A DNA stretch of 64,000 nucleotides, taken from assembly GCF_018100925.1 (NCBI RefSeq), contig NZ_JAGJEH010000012.1, positions 100,607 to 164,606 on the forward strand. The letters are read 5' to 3'. This document shows, piece after piece, positions 33,521 through 42,769 of the stretch (the stretch's first letter is position 1; each line of letters starts with the position of its first letter). The translations under genes and the position numbers were made by a program. The DNA is from Pseudoalteromonas luteoviolacea (lineage in GTDB: Bacteria; Pseudomonadota; Gammaproteobacteria; Enterobacterales; Alteromonadaceae). The notes below the pieces were generated by a model. It searched no databases. It worked only from the letters and a program-made list of their open reading frames with translations, and was not told where the DNA came from.

Positions 33521-34259
33521 TAACAATGAAACTATCGGCAAAACGTTAGGCGTTGTTGTTGGTCTATGTTTAGTGTGTGCAATCGTCGTATCTTTTGCGG
33601 CAGTACAATTACGCCCACTACAGCAAGCTAACAAAATTGAAGACGTTCAGCGTAACATTCTAGCTGCAGCTGGTTTTAAAGACGTTGAAAACGTTGCTCA
33701 AAAATACAATGAAGTAATTGATGCACGCGTTGTTGACTTTAAATCAGGTGAGTTTGTTGAAACTGATCCTAACTCATTCGATTTTACAATGACTAAGTTT
33801 GATGCGGAGCGAAGCTTTGCACTTCCAAAAGAAGAAGACTTAGCTGGTGTACTTCGTATGACTCATGAGTCTCCTGTATACCTTGCTAAAGACAGCAATG
33901 GTCAGGTTGAATCAGTGATCCTTCCTATTCAAGGTTACGGTCTTTGGGGCATCATGTATGGTTTCATCGCACTTGAACTTGATACAAAAACCATTAAAGC
34001 TATCAACTTCTATCAGCATAACGAAACTGCTGGTCTTGGTGGAGAAATCCAGAACCCTAAGTGGACAGCTACTTGGGAAGGCAAACAACTACCGGTTGAT
34101 ATCGTAAAAGGCACTGCTGGCAGCGATGTAAACAAAGTTGATGGCATCTCTGGTGCAACACTGACGTCGAATGGTGTTGAAAACACATTCAAGTTCTGGA
34201 CAGGCGATAAAGCGTTTGGTCCATTCCTAGCGAAAGTACGTGAAGGGGCATTGAACTAA
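33513..34259 (+). CDS. nqrC: Na+-NQR subunit C
   Basis: A membrane-anchored, mostly periplasmic subunit (248 residues) carrying the second covalent FMN. One N-terminal membrane helix (about 10-30) is followed by an FMN-binding domain with the flavinylation Thr216 in DGISGATLTSNG. GYGLWGIMYGFIAL and NHTETPGLG-like ETAGLGGEI are family motifs. It starts with GTG (33513) overlapping the nqrB stop by eight bases, with GGAG eight bases upstream, so translation is coupled. Its stop overlaps the nqrD start (TAATG). Confidence 0.96.
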   Translation: MSSNNETIGKTLGVVVGLCLVCAIVVSFAAVQLRPLQQANKIEDVQRNILAAAGFKDVENVAQKYNEVIDARVVDFKSGEFVETDPNSFDFTMTKFDAERSFALPKEEDLAGVLRMTHESPVYLAKDSNGQVESVILPIQGYGLWGIMYGFIALELDTKTIKAINFYQHNETAGLGGEIQNPKWTATWEGKQLPVDIVKGTAGSDVNKVDGISGATLTSNGVENTFKFWTGDKAFGPFLAKVREGALN

Positions 34260-34891
34260 TGGCTAATGCAAAAGAAATGAAGGAAGTCTTGTTAGGACCA
34301 GTCTTCGCAAACAACCCGATTGCTCTGCAAGTATTGGGTATTTGTTCTGCGCTAGCGGTTACTTCAAGCCTTAAAAATGCGCTTATCATGTCACTAGCTT
34401 TGACTGTGGTAACTGCGTTTTCAAGCTTATTTATCTCGTTGATCCGTAATCACATTCCGTCAAGTGTACGTATCATCGTTCAAATGACGATTATCGCATC
34501 GTTGGTAATCGTTGTTGACCAAACACTTCAAGCATTTGTTTATGCAACAGCTAAAGAACTTACCGTATTCGTTGGTCTAATTATTACCAACTGTATCGTA
34601 ATGGGCCGTGCTGAAGCATATGCTATGAAGTCGCCACCGCTTATGTCTTTCTTAGACGGTATCGGTAACGGTCTTGGTTACTCTGTAGTTCTACTTACAA
34701 TTGGTTTTGTTCGTGAACTATTCGGTGCAGGTGCACTATTTGGTGTTGAAATTCTTCCACTTGTTGCTGACGGTGGTTGGTACCAGCCAATGGGTCTATT
34801 AATTATGCCATTCAGTTCATTCTTCTTAGTTGGTTTCTTCATTTGGGTACTACGTACTTATAAGAAAGACCAAGTAGAAGCGAAGGCATAA
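34259..34891 (+). CDS. nqrD: Na+-NQR subunit D
   Basis: An integral membrane subunit (210 residues, six helices) related to RnfE. NqrD and NqrE together bind the intramembrane iron centre. The start ANAKEMKEVLLGPVFANNPIALQVLGICSAL and NCIVMGRAEAYAM with its conserved Cys are typical. The ATG overlaps the nqrC stop. nqrE follows after ten bases behind GGGAGAAAG. Confidence 0.97.
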   Translation: MANAKEMKEVLLGPVFANNPIALQVLGICSALAVTSSLKNALIMSLALTVVTAFSSLFISLIRNHIPSSVRIIVQMTIIASLVIVVDQTLQAFVYATAKELTVFVGLIITNCIVMGRAEAYAMKSPPLMSFLDGIGNGLGYSVVLLTIGFVRELFGAGALFGVEILPLVADGGWYQPMGLLIMPFSSFFLVGFFIWVLRTYKKDQVEAKA

Positions 34892-34901
34892 GGGGAGAAA
34901 G

Positions 34902-35510
34902 ATGGAACATTATCTTAGCTTATTTGTAAAAGCTGTTTTCATTGAAAACTTAGCGCTATCTTTCTTCTTAGGTATGTGTACATTCCTTGCGGTATCTAAG
35001 AAAGTAACGACCTCGTTTGGTCTTGGTGTTGCTGTAATCTTTGTACTAGGTGTGGCTGTACCGGTAAACAACATTGTTTATCACGCAGTACTTGCACCAG
35101 GTGCGCTAGAGTGGCTTGGTTTCCCTGAAGCTGACTTGAGCTTCCTGAAATTCCTGACTTTCATCGGTGTAATTGCTGCACTAGTACAGATCCTAGAGAT
35201 GACTTTGGACAAGTTCTTCCCTGCGCTATATAACGCGCTTGGTATTTTCTTGCCTCTTATCACTGTAAACTGTGCGATTTTCGGTGCGGTAGCATTCATG
35301 GTTGAGCGTAACTACAACCTAGCAGAATCAGTCGTATTCGGCGTCGGTTCTGGTGTGGGTTGGGCGCTTGCAATTGTATTGCTAGCAGGTCTTCGTGAGA
35401 AGATGAAGTATGCTGATATTCCTGACGGTCTTCGTGGTTTAGGTATTACCTTTATCACTGTAGGTCTCATGGGCTTTGGCTTCTTGTCATTCTCTGGTAT
35501 TTCACTTTAA
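34902..35510 (+). CDS. nqrE: Na+-NQR subunit E
   Basis: An integral membrane subunit (202 residues, six helices) related to RnfA, with inverted topology relative to NqrD. Conserved stretches are EHYLSLFVKAVFIENLALSF near the N-terminus, FLGMCTFLAVSKK with a conserved Cys, and TVNCAIFGAV with the second Cys that helps ligate iron. A GGGAGAAAG ribosome site precedes the ATG. nqrF follows after 19 bases. Confidence 0.97.
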   Translation: MEHYLSLFVKAVFIENLALSFFLGMCTFLAVSKKVTTSFGLGVAVIFVLGVAVPVNNIVYHAVLAPGALEWLGFPEADLSFLKFLTFIGVIAALVQILEMTLDKFFPALYNALGIFLPLITVNCAIFGAVAFMVERNYNLAESVVFGVGSGVGWALAIVLLAGLREKMKYADIPDGLRGLGITFITVGLMGFGFLSFSGISL

Positions 35511-35529
35511 TTAGCGAGGAAACTATACG

Positions 35530-36756
35530 ATGGAAACGATTGTATTAGGCGTAAGTATGTTCATCGCTATCGTTGTGATCTTGGTGCTAGTCATCATCGC
35601 AGCGAAATCGAAGCTTGTACCAAGCGGTGACATCACGATTGGCATCAATGGCGATGCTGACAAAGCAATTACTTCAGCACCAGGTGGTAAGCTACTAGGC
35701 TCACTAGCTGATGCAGGTATCTTCATTTCATCAGCATGTGGTGGTGGTGGTTCTTGTGGCCAGTGTCGCGTACATGTTCATTCTGGTGGTGGTGATATCC
35801 TTCCTACAGAGCTTGACCACATTACTAAAGGTGAAGCGCGTGAAGGTTGTCGTCTAGCGTGTCAGGTTGCTGTTAAGACTGACATGGAAATCGAAGTAGA
35901 AGAGTCTATCTTCGGTGTTAAGAAGTGGGAATGTACAGTTATCTCTAACGATAACAAAGCGACATTCATCAAAGAGCTTAAGCTTGGTATCCCTGAGGGT
36001 GAGGTTGTACCTTTCCGTGCAGGTGGTTATATCCAGATTGAAGCGCCAGCTCACCACGTTAAATACGCTGACTTCGATATTCCTGACGAATATCGTGGTG
36101 ACTGGGAGCGTTTCGGTTTCTTCAACCTTGAGTCTAAGGTCGATGACGAAACAATTCGTGCATACTCAATGGCTAACTACCCAGAAGAGTTTGGCATCAT
36201 TATGCTTAACGTACGTATTGCAACTCCGCCGCCAAATAACCTAAGCCTACCTTGTGGTAAGATGTCATCGTACATCTGGTCACTAAAAGAAGGTGATAAA
36301 GTCACTATCTCTGGTCCATTCGGTGAATTCTTCGCGAAAGAAACTGATGCAGAAATGGTATTCGTTGGTGGTGGTGCAGGTATGGCACCAATGCGTTCAC
36401 ACATCTTCGACCAGCTTAAGCGTCTTAACTCAGACCGTAAGATGTCTTTCTGGTACGGTGCACGTTCTAAGCGTGAGATGTTCTACGTAGAAGACTTTGA
36501 CGGCCTAGCAGCTGACAACGACAACTTTGAATGGCACGTAGCGCTTTCAGATCCTCAACCAGAGGACAACTGGGAAGGTTACACAGGCTTCATCCACAAC
36601 GTATTACTAGAAAACTATCTGAAGGACCATGAAGCGCCTGAAGATTGTGAGTTCTACATGTGTGGTCCACCGATGATGAACGCGGCTGTTATCAACATGC
36701 TGAAAGATCTTGGTGTTGAAGACGAAAACATCCTACTTGATGACTTCGGTGGTTAA
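35530..36756 (+). CDS. nqrF: Na+-NQR subunit F, NADH dehydrogenase component
   Basis: Entry point for electrons from NADH (408 residues). One N-terminal membrane helix (about 3-24), then a [2Fe-2S] ferredoxin domain with Cys70, Cys76, Cys79 and Cys111. The FAD domain follows (RAYSMANYPEE), and then the NADH-binding domain (VFVGGGAGMAPMRSH, ending FYMCGPPMMNAA and DDFGG). All cofactor motifs are intact. It is the last structural gene, followed by a strong terminator before apbE. Confidence 0.97.
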   Translation: METIVLGVSMFIAIVVILVLVIIAAKSKLVPSGDITIGINGDADKAITSAPGGKLLGSLADAGIFISSACGGGGSCGQCRVHVHSGGGDILPTELDHITKGEAREGCRLACQVAVKTDMEIEVEESIFGVKKWECTVISNDNKATFIKELKLGIPEGEVVPFRAGGYIQIEAPAHHVKYADFDIPDEYRGDWERFGFFNLESKVDDETIRAYSMANYPEEFGIIMLNVRIATPPPNNLSLPCGKMSSYIWSLKEGDKVTISGPFGEFFAKETDAEMVFVGGGAGMAPMRSHIFDQLKRLNSDRKMSFWYGARSKREMFYVEDFDGLAADNDNFEWHVALSDPQPEDNWEGYTGFIHNVLLENYLKDHEAPEDCEFYMCGPPMMNAAVINMLKDLGVEDENILLDDFGG

Positions 36757-36798
36757 TTAGGTAATTAGATATGATGAAATGTCGTATTTAATAAGATT

Positions 36799-36831
36799 AA
36801 ACCCCTAGGGCATTCCCTAGGGGTTTTTTTA
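36799..36831 (+). terminator. Terminator of the nqr operon
   Basis: The 11-bp stem AACCCCTAGGG / CCCTAGGGGTT has a CATT loop and a long T-run, 43 bases after nqrF. apbE and nqrM follow, so they may have their own promoter or be reached by read-through. Confidence 0.93.
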
Positions 36832-36855
36832 TACGTTTTAAGGACTAAAAAGTAG

Positions 36856-37887
36856 ATGCAAAAACTTGGCTCTTTATTCTCTGTTATTTTTTTAGTGGTT
36901 TTCTTGTCCGCTTGTGGGCAACAGCAATCTCAGCAAAAGCCGGTTGAAATAAACGGCAAAACTATGGGGACGACCTACAATATTAAAGTTTTCCCTGGTC
37001 CAATAGCATTAGAAGCGGACCGTTTTAAAAAAGAAGTCGATGAAACCTTGGTTGCTGTTAACCAATCTATGTCGACATATATCCCGGACTCTGAAATTAA
37101 CCGATTTAACCGCCTCGACGCAAATACAGTGATGCCAATCAGCGGTGACTTTCGAACGGTTGTCGCTGAGTCTATTCGTTTAGGGGAGTCGACTAAAACC
37201 TTAGATGTGACAATGGGCCCACTGATTGATTTATGGGGCTTCGGTCCGGATAAAAGACCTACCAAAAGGCCATTACAATCAGAAATTGAAGCTATGCAGG
37301 CAAACATCGGGGTGAATAAACTTCAGCTCACCTCAGAAGGTCTTGCTAAAACTTTGCCTCATTTAGAGCTGTCATTTTCAGCTACGGCTAAAGGTTACGG
37401 CATTGACAAAGTCGCTGAGTTAATCGAGAAAAAAGGGTTTTCAAATTATATGGTAGAGATCGGCGGTGAACTTCGAATTTCGGGCAGTAAGCCGGAAGGT
37501 GTACCATGGCGTATCGCCATCGAAAAACCGGATGCGCCTGCAGGGCAACGTCAAATTCACCGTGTTGTAGAGCCAGGTAATAATGCCATCGCGACATCTG
37601 GGGATTATCGAATTTTCTACGAAATGGACGGGGAAGTATTTACGCATTTAATTGACCCAGGTACAGGTAAGCCTGTACGTCATGACTTGGTGTCTGTGAC
37701 GGTGTTGCATCCATCTGCAATGACAGCCGATGGGCTGGCTACAGCGCTCACTGTGATGGGAACGCAACGAGCAAGAGCATATGCTGAAGAACATAATCTG
37801 CCAGTATATTTGATTAGTAAAACCGATGCTGGGCTAGAGACATTTTCAAGTACTGCTTTTGAACCGTATTTAGATGTAAAAAAGTAA
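36856..37887 (+). CDS. apbE: FAD:protein FMN transferase ApbE, lipoprotein
   Basis: A 343-residue lipoprotein of the inner-membrane outer face that transfers FMN from FAD to threonines of NqrB and NqrC. The signal ends in FLSAC with lipidated Cys20. Family motifs are MGTTYNIK, VDVTMGPLIDLWGFGP-like LDVTMGPLIDLWGFGP, FSATAKGYGIDKVAEL and HLIDPGTGKPV, covering the FAD and Mg sites. It lies between nqrF and nqrM, which fits maturation of the pump. The start codon is ATG at 36856; AGGACT lies upstream. Confidence 0.96.
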   Translation: MQKLGSLFSVIFLVVFLSACGQQQSQQKPVEINGKTMGTTYNIKVFPGPIALEADRFKKEVDETLVAVNQSMSTYIPDSEINRFNRLDANTVMPISGDFRTVVAESIRLGESTKTLDVTMGPLIDLWGFGPDKRPTKRPLQSEIEAMQANIGVNKLQLTSEGLAKTLPHLELSFSATAKGYGIDKVAELIEKKGFSNYMVEIGGELRISGSKPEGVPWRIAIEKPDAPAGQRQIHRVVEPGNNAIATSGDYRIFYEMDGEVFTHLIDPGTGKPVRHDLVSVTVLHPSAMTADGLATALTVMGTQRARAYAEEHNLPVYLISKTDAGLETFSSTAFEPYLDVKK

Positions 37888-38026
37888 TCAGTGAATTAGG
37901 CTAAATATCATTGCTTTTAGTGTGGTAAATTCATTCAACTTTGGCAGATTTAGATATATAATATCGAAAGTATACCGTCAGTTGCTTGGATGTTGACCAA
38001 GCTAGTTTATTGAGGGGCCTTTGCCT

Positions 38027-38239
38027 ATGTCACTATTTATTCTTACCTTTGGATTACTTGTATTGATTGCTGCAGCTATGGCTGTGGGTGTAATAGTTCA
38101 GAAAAAATCAATGGCAAGCAGCTGTGGTGGCCTAGGTTCAATGGGTATCGACAAAATTTGTGATTGTGATGACCCATGTGACAAGCGTAAAAAGCGCTTG
38201 GCGAAAGAACAGTCTTGGCGCGAAAATCAAATTTTGTAA
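38027..38239 (+). CDS. nqrM: Na+-NQR maturation protein NqrM
   Basis: A 70-residue membrane protein (formerly DUF539) needed to assemble the iron centre between NqrD and NqrE. One N-terminal helix (2-24) is followed by four cysteines, Cys33, Cys45, Cys47 and Cys51 (SSCGGLG, ICDCDDPCDKRKKR), thought to deliver iron. I chose the ATG at 38027, nine bases after GAGGGG; a TTG two codons earlier is less likely. Its position after apbE is the usual one. A terminator follows. Confidence 0.94.
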   Translation: MSLFILTFGLLVLIAAAMAVGVIVQKKSMASSCGGLGSMGIDKICDCDDPCDKRKKRLAKEQSWRENQIL

Positions 38240-38245
38240 ATCGAT

Positions 38246-38275
38246 TTAAAAACGCAGGGGATCCTGCGTTTTTAT
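38246..38275 (+). terminator. Terminator after nqrM
   Basis: The stem AAACGCAGG / CCTGCGTTT with a short GGAT loop and a T-run lies just after the nqrM stop and before cobC. Confidence 0.88.
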
Positions 38276-38290
38276 TGTCTGTTTGATCAG

Positions 38291-38890
38291 ATGATTCAAA
38301 CTCTTTATTTTATTCGTCATACCGAAACAACCCAGTCGGGCATGCTGTTGGGTAAGACTGACTCACCGCTGACCAGTACTAGCCATCAGCAATTGCTTAC
38401 TATTTTTGACTCTCTTCCCAAGCCTGATAGAGTGATCAGTTCTCCAAAACTTCGTTGTTTGGCGCCTGCACAAGCATATGCTGAAAAATCCGGACTCGCC
38501 CTATCGATAAAAAGTGAGTTACAAGAGATGGATTTTGGGCTCTGGGACGGTAAAAGCTATGATTGGTTGTGGCAAAATGCTACCGACCCAAGTATTGGTG
38601 AATTTTGGCAAAACCCGTGGGATATCGCAGTTCCGGAAGGGGAATCAATGATCACCTTCAATAATAGAATCGCATCGTGGTGGCAAACATTTACTGCAGA
38701 TCGCACAGATGATACCGTCCTGGTAGTGACCCATGGTGGGGTGATAAAGCAGTTGCTAGCACTTTGGCTCGAGCTGCCCAAAGGTGTCTCAAGTCATTTA
38801 AATTGTTTTGAGGTTGGCTATGGCTGCGTGGTTAAAGTAACCGTTTTTTATGATGAAGTTGGCAAGGCATGGCCTAAAGTTGTGTTTTAG
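38291..38890 (+). CDS. cobC: Alpha-ribazole phosphatase-like histidine phosphatase
   Basis: A histidine phosphatase (199 residues) that most likely removes the phosphate in the late cobalamin pathway (alpha-ribazole-5'-phosphate or cobalamin-5'-phosphate). The catalytic His10 lies in FIRHTET, the second His in VVTHGGV (around 151), and RVISSPKLRC and EMDFGLWDGKSYD give the other phosphate-pocket residues. The name rests on the B12 genes that follow; the fold alone would also fit other phosphatases. It lies upstream of the cobalamin riboswitch, so it does not share that control in an obvious way. Confidence 0.8.
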   Translation: MIQTLYFIRHTETTQSGMLLGKTDSPLTSTSHQQLLTIFDSLPKPDRVISSPKLRCLAPAQAYAEKSGLALSIKSELQEMDFGLWDGKSYDWLWQNATDPSIGEFWQNPWDIAVPEGESMITFNNRIASWWQTFTADRTDDTVLVVTHGGVIKQLLALWLELPKGVSSHLNCFEVGYGCVVKVTVFYDEVGKAWPKVVF

Positions 38891-38904
38891 CCATCTAGAC
38901 TTCA

Positions 38905-39040
38905 TAATACACAAAATTATTTCGACATCGCTTGGGAATGAGGTGTAAACCCTCAGCTGTCCCCGCAACTGTGAGTGCGTCAGTTTGACTAGCCGCACAA
39001 AGCCAGATACCAAGGTTGAGATAACAGCTTAAGCGGGCGC
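38905..39040 (+). ncRNA. Cobalamin riboswitch
   Basis: The conserved core is plain: GGGAATGAGGTG (38934), CCTCAGCTGTCCCCGCAACTGTGAG-type core from about 38951, and the B12-box-like AGCCAGATACC (39001-39011). The order and spacing match the adenosylcobalamin aptamer. It lies about 70 bases before btuD, which heads the uptake and salvage operon, so that operon should be repressed by cobalamin. Ends are approximate. Confidence 0.93.
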
Positions 39041-39110
39041 ACTTAAGTTACATCCACATGTTTCATTTGTATTGCAAGCTGTAGTGATGTGTGCCCGAAG
39101 AAGAGGAATT

Positions 39111-39935
39111 ATGGCGGCAGCACAAGTATCAGTTAGTAACCTACACCTAGTTATCAATAATAAATCCATTTTAACTGACATGAGTTTTTCCATAGAACAG
39201 GGTCGGTTTCTTGGGTTAATAGGTCCAAATGGAGCTGGAAAATCCTCATTGCTACGATGTCTATACCGCTTTCAGGAACCAACATCTGGTGCCATTAAGA
39301 TAGATGGTAAAAATATCGCGGAGTTTAATCGGCAAGATTACGCACGCAAAGTCGCGGCTGTGCTGCAAGAGATCCCTAGTCAGTTTAATCTAGGGGTGTT
39401 TGATGTAGTCGCGATGGGTTTGACGCCTCATAAAAGTCTATTTGCGAGTGTATCTCTGCGCGATAAACAGGCCATTCAAGAAGCGCTATCAAAAGTGGGG
39501 CTGACTCATAAACAGAAGCAATCTTACGAATCGTTGTCAGGTGGTGAGAAACAGCGTGTCATGATTGCAAGAGCAATTGTGCAAAGCCCAAGTTTGTTAC
39601 TGATGGATGAGCCGACCAGTCATTTAGATGTGAAATATCAAATTGAAATTATGGCATTGGCAAAATCATTGGGGATCACGGTAGTGGCTTCCTTCCATGA
39701 TTTGAATCTCGCTGCTGCGATATGTGATTCAATTTTGGTTGTAGATAAAGGAAAGTTGGTTGCGCACGGTTCTCCACAAAATGTAGTCTCATCATCAATG
39801 CTCGCACAGGTTTTTGGTGTCAATGCGGATGTAACGTTACAGCAGTGTGCTAAGCGTGAGCATGTTATTCCCCATATTCGTTATCAATATCAGCAACCTG
39901 CAATTATTAGGGGCATACCAAGGAGTCAGCCATGA
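39111..39935 (+). CDS. btuD: Vitamin B12 ABC transporter, ATP-binding protein
   Basis: An ABC ATPase of the iron-siderophore/B12 type (274 residues) that drives corrinoid import through BtuC. Walker A GPNGAGKSS is at 38-46; the signature LSGGEKQRVMIARA and Walker B LLLMDEPTSHLD follow, with the switch His in ASFHDLN. I chose the ATG at 39111 behind GAGGAAT; the longer frame from 39072 lies in the riboswitch tail. It overlaps btuC by four bases (ATGA). Heme or siderophore import is possible for the family, but the neighbours and riboswitch make B12 by far the best call. Confidence 0.93.
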   Translation: MAAAQVSVSNLHLVINNKSILTDMSFSIEQGRFLGLIGPNGAGKSSLLRCLYRFQEPTSGAIKIDGKNIAEFNRQDYARKVAAVLQEIPSQFNLGVFDVVAMGLTPHKSLFASVSLRDKQAIQEALSKVGLTHKQKQSYESLSGGEKQRVMIARAIVQSPSLLLMDEPTSHLDVKYQIEIMALAKSLGITVVASFHDLNLAAAICDSILVVDKGKLVAHGSPQNVVSSSMLAQVFGVNADVTLQQCAKREHVIPHIRYQYQQPAIIRGIPRSQP

Positions 39936-40924
39936 GGTTTGCCGCAAGCAGTGTCCTGTTGTTGGCTTGTTTGTTTAGCTTCGTTTGTAGTTTGAGCATT
40001 GGGGCCGTGCAAGTTGACTTTTACGATGTATGGTTAGCACTCTGGTCGTATGACAACACACAACTAGCGCAAAAAATCGTTATAGAGCTCAGGCTTCCGA
40101 GAGCCATTCTCGCATTTTTGGCTGGTGCGGGGTTGGCGACAGCAGGACTGATTTTACAAACAGTCACTCGTAATCCTCTTGCTGATCCATATCTTTTTGG
40201 CATTTCTTCAGGTGCTTCGTTTGGTGTGGTTTTATTACTCACCTTGTTTGGGATACAAAGTGGGTTAGCTATGTCAGGGGCGGCATTACTTGGCAGTATA
40301 TGCGCAATGAGTTTACTGCTTTTGATTGCTTACCATAAAGGAACCGCACAAATAGAAAATATGCTACTTGCTGGCGTTGCGCTGTCTTTCTTGTTTAATG
40401 CGTTCACTAGTTTGCTTCTGTATTGGAGTGACCCCCAAGCGGTTAGCGCCATTATATTTTGGAGCCTAGGCAGCTTTAGTCGGGCTGATTGGGTTTGGAT
40501 GTGGCTACCTTCGATTGTCGTAATAAGTGGGTTGGTGATTGTAATTTGCTTTAGACGACATTTAAATGCGTTGCTTTTGGGTGACGAAAGTGCTGTTACG
40601 CTGGGGGTCAATGTTCACCGATTACGCTTGGGTATGTTACTGGTAAGTTCTTTGTTGACTGCTGTGTTAGTTGCAGCGTGTGGTGGTGTCGGATTTGTCG
40701 GGTTAATGATCCCCCATATTGTGCGTTTTTTCATTTCTCAAGCTCGTGTACTCGGTATGATAGTTACCGCTTTAAGCGGTGGGTTACTGATGCTGTGGGT
40801 TGATGTCGTAGCGCGTATCATCATTGAAAATCAAGAGTTACCCATTGGCGTTATCACTGCAGCAATTGGTAGCGTATTTTTTCTTTCTCTGCTTATGTTC
40901 CGAAAACGCACCGCAAGTATTTAA
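39932..40924 (+). CDS. btuC: Vitamin B12 ABC transporter, permease
   Basis: Inner-membrane permease of the BtuC/FecCD family (330 residues, about ten helices). Typical blocks are ELRLPRAILAFLAGAGLATAG, TRNPLADPYLFGISSGASFG and CGGVGFVGLMIPHIVR. It overlaps btuD by four bases and is followed closely by cobT (the btuC stop TAA partly overlaps an ATG at 40924). The periplasmic partner BtuF is encoded at the end of the same operon. Confidence 0.94.
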   Translation: MRFAASSVLLLACLFSFVCSLSIGAVQVDFYDVWLALWSYDNTQLAQKIVIELRLPRAILAFLAGAGLATAGLILQTVTRNPLADPYLFGISSGASFGVVLLLTLFGIQSGLAMSGAALLGSICAMSLLLLIAYHKGTAQIENMLLAGVALSFLFNAFTSLLLYWSDPQAVSAIIFWSLGSFSRADWVWMWLPSIVVISGLVIVICFRRHLNALLLGDESAVTLGVNVHRLRLGMLLVSSLLTAVLVAACGGVGFVGLMIPHIVRFFISQARVLGMIVTALSGGLLMLWVDVVARIIIENQELPIGVITAAIGSVFFLSLLMFRKRTASI

Positions 40925-40935
40925 TGAGGCTTAAA

Positions 40936-41991
40936 ATGATCTCACCTTTGGATTTAACGCACAGCAATTACATTCAGCAAAAAATGGATATGAAGACCAA
41001 ACCCAAAGGCTCTTTGGGTAAACTAGAAGCGCTAGCAAAACAACTGGTTTTGATTTACGCCCAAGGTATTGGAGAGCGGTCTCTTTCGTCAATGCAGTTT
41101 GCAATTAAAGAGCCAAGCATCAGTGTGTTTGCAGGCGATCATGGTATAGCGAAAGAAGGTGTCTCGATAGCGCCTAGCGAAGTCACCGGTCAAATGGTTG
41201 CTAACTTTGCAAGCGGTGGGGCCGCTATTTGTGTTTTAGCTCGTCAGTTAGGGTGGCATTTAAACATTGTTGATTGCGGAATTCTAACACCAGTGCCAAT
41301 GAGCAATGTCGTCGATAGCCGACTCGGTACAATAACAGCGCCATTCCACCATCGACGTGCTATGAGCTTGGCCCAAGTAGAAGCTGGGTTTGTGAGCGCC
41401 AAGCGGCTGGTTGAATCTGACATACAGCGCGGCAGCAATCTTTTTGCATTTGGAGAAATGGGGATAGGTAACACAACCTCGGCTGCTGCGATATTTTCAG
41501 CTATGTCTGGACTGCCTCCCTCACAGACTGTTGGGCAGGGGACAGGAGTCTGTCAGGAGGTTGTCGATAAGAAGCAACGTTTAGTGGAGCAGGCGTTAGC
41601 AAAGCACAAGCTCGATAGCACCAAACCCGAAGAGGTTTTACTGTCTGTTGGTGGGTTTGAAATTGTTCATATAGTTGGCGCAATATTGGCCGCCGCTGAA
41701 GCAAAAAAACCAGTTGTGATTGATGGTTATATCGCTACGGCTGCAGCCATACTGGCAATTGCGATGGAACCACATTGCAAGCAATATATGATATTCGCCC
41801 ATTGCTCAAACGAGCAAGGGCATAGGAAAATGTTGGACTATTTAGAGGTCGAGCCATTATTGCATTTAGATATGCGATTGGGTGAGGGCAGTGGTGCAGC
41901 ACTTGCTCTGCCGATAATTCAAAGTTCACTCGCAATTTATAATGAGATGGCGAGCTTTTCAGACGCGCAAGTAACTCAAGTTGTAAAATGA
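40936..41991 (+). CDS. cobT: Nicotinate-nucleotide--dimethylbenzimidazole phosphoribosyltransferase
   Basis: Activates the lower base of cobalamin by making alpha-ribazole phosphate from dimethylbenzimidazole and nicotinate mononucleotide (351 residues). Motifs include TKPKGSLGKLEALA, VFAGDHGIAKEGVS, GEMGIGNTTSAAA and the catalytic Glu317 in LGEGSGAALA, exactly at the position of the Salmonella enzyme, which supports the start chosen at 40936 (GAGG six bases upstream). Glu317 is the general base. It lies between btuC and cobS in a tightly packed operon. Confidence 0.95.
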   Translation: MISPLDLTHSNYIQQKMDMKTKPKGSLGKLEALAKQLVLIYAQGIGERSLSSMQFAIKEPSISVFAGDHGIAKEGVSIAPSEVTGQMVANFASGGAAICVLARQLGWHLNIVDCGILTPVPMSNVVDSRLGTITAPFHHRRAMSLAQVEAGFVSAKRLVESDIQRGSNLFAFGEMGIGNTTSAAAIFSAMSGLPPSQTVGQGTGVCQEVVDKKQRLVEQALAKHKLDSTKPEEVLLSVGGFEIVHIVGAILAAAEAKKPVVIDGYIATAAAILAIAMEPHCKQYMIFAHCSNEQGHRKMLDYLEVEPLLHLDMRLGEGSGAALALPIIQSSLAIYNEMASFSDAQVTQVVK

Positions 41992-41992
41992 T

Positions 41993-42769
41993 ATGAGACA
42001 ACTCTCCCTATTTAAACTTGCAGTTGTTTTTCTCACTCGCGTGCCAATCAAACTAAGTGGCCCCGTGAGTGATGAGCACATCAATCGAGCTACTAGGTAT
42101 TTTGCTTGTGTGGGTTTGTGTATCGGTGTGTTGATGGCATTACTTCTTTGGGCTATGTCATTATTCTTGCCATTTGGTGTAGTCATTGTATTTACACTTG
42201 GTGCGAGTTTACTCCTTACTGGCGCATTTCATGAGGATGGATTTGCGGACGTTTGGGACGGTTTTGGCGGTGGGTGGAGTAGGCAACAAAAACTCGACAT
42301 TATGAAAGATAGTCGTCTGGGTACCTATGGTAGTGTGGCGTTACTAATATTGCTGCTCAGTAAATTTCAGCTCATGCTTGCACTGAGCGAAAACTTATCG
42401 GCACTGTTGTGCAGTGTCGTGCTTGCACAGACCCTGAGTCGGGTTAGTGCAACGAGCTTAATTGGTAAACTACCCTACGTTCAGCTTGATTCACAAAGTA
42501 AAGTAAAGCCGATTGCAAAAAGCTTAAATGCTCAATGTCGCACAATTTTGTATGTCACAGGGGGCGTGGTGTTATTTCTGACTTATCTGCTGTCTCTGAT
42601 GTCTATCTGGCAAATTGTTACTCTCATTGCCACTTTGTGGGTGACACGCGGGTTATGTCAGCTATGGTTTAAACATCAACTTGGTGGGTACACAGGAGAT
42701 TGTTTAGGTGCAGCGCAGCAGGTTTCGGAAATTGCCATTTATACTTATTGCGTGGTGAGCTTTTTATGA
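41993..42769 (+). CDS. cobS: Adenosylcobinamide-GDP ribazoletransferase (cobalamin synthase)
   Basis: Membrane enzyme (258 residues, several helices) that joins adenosylcobinamide-GDP and alpha-ribazole (phosphate) to make cobalamin (phosphate). The cytoplasmic metal motif DGFADVWDGFGGG, the start FKLAVVFLTRVPIKL and the ATRYF stretch are characteristic. It starts one base after the cobT stop and overlaps cobU by four bases (ATGA). Confidence 0.94.
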   Translation: MRQLSLFKLAVVFLTRVPIKLSGPVSDEHINRATRYFACVGLCIGVLMALLLWAMSLFLPFGVVIVFTLGASLLLTGAFHEDGFADVWDGFGGGWSRQQKLDIMKDSRLGTYGSVALLILLLSKFQLMLALSENLSALLCSVVLAQTLSRVSATSLIGKLPYVQLDSQSKVKPIAKSLNAQCRTILYVTGGVVLFLTYLLSLMSIWQIVTLIATLWVTRGLCQLWFKHQLGGYTGDCLGAAQQVSEIAIYTYCVVSFL

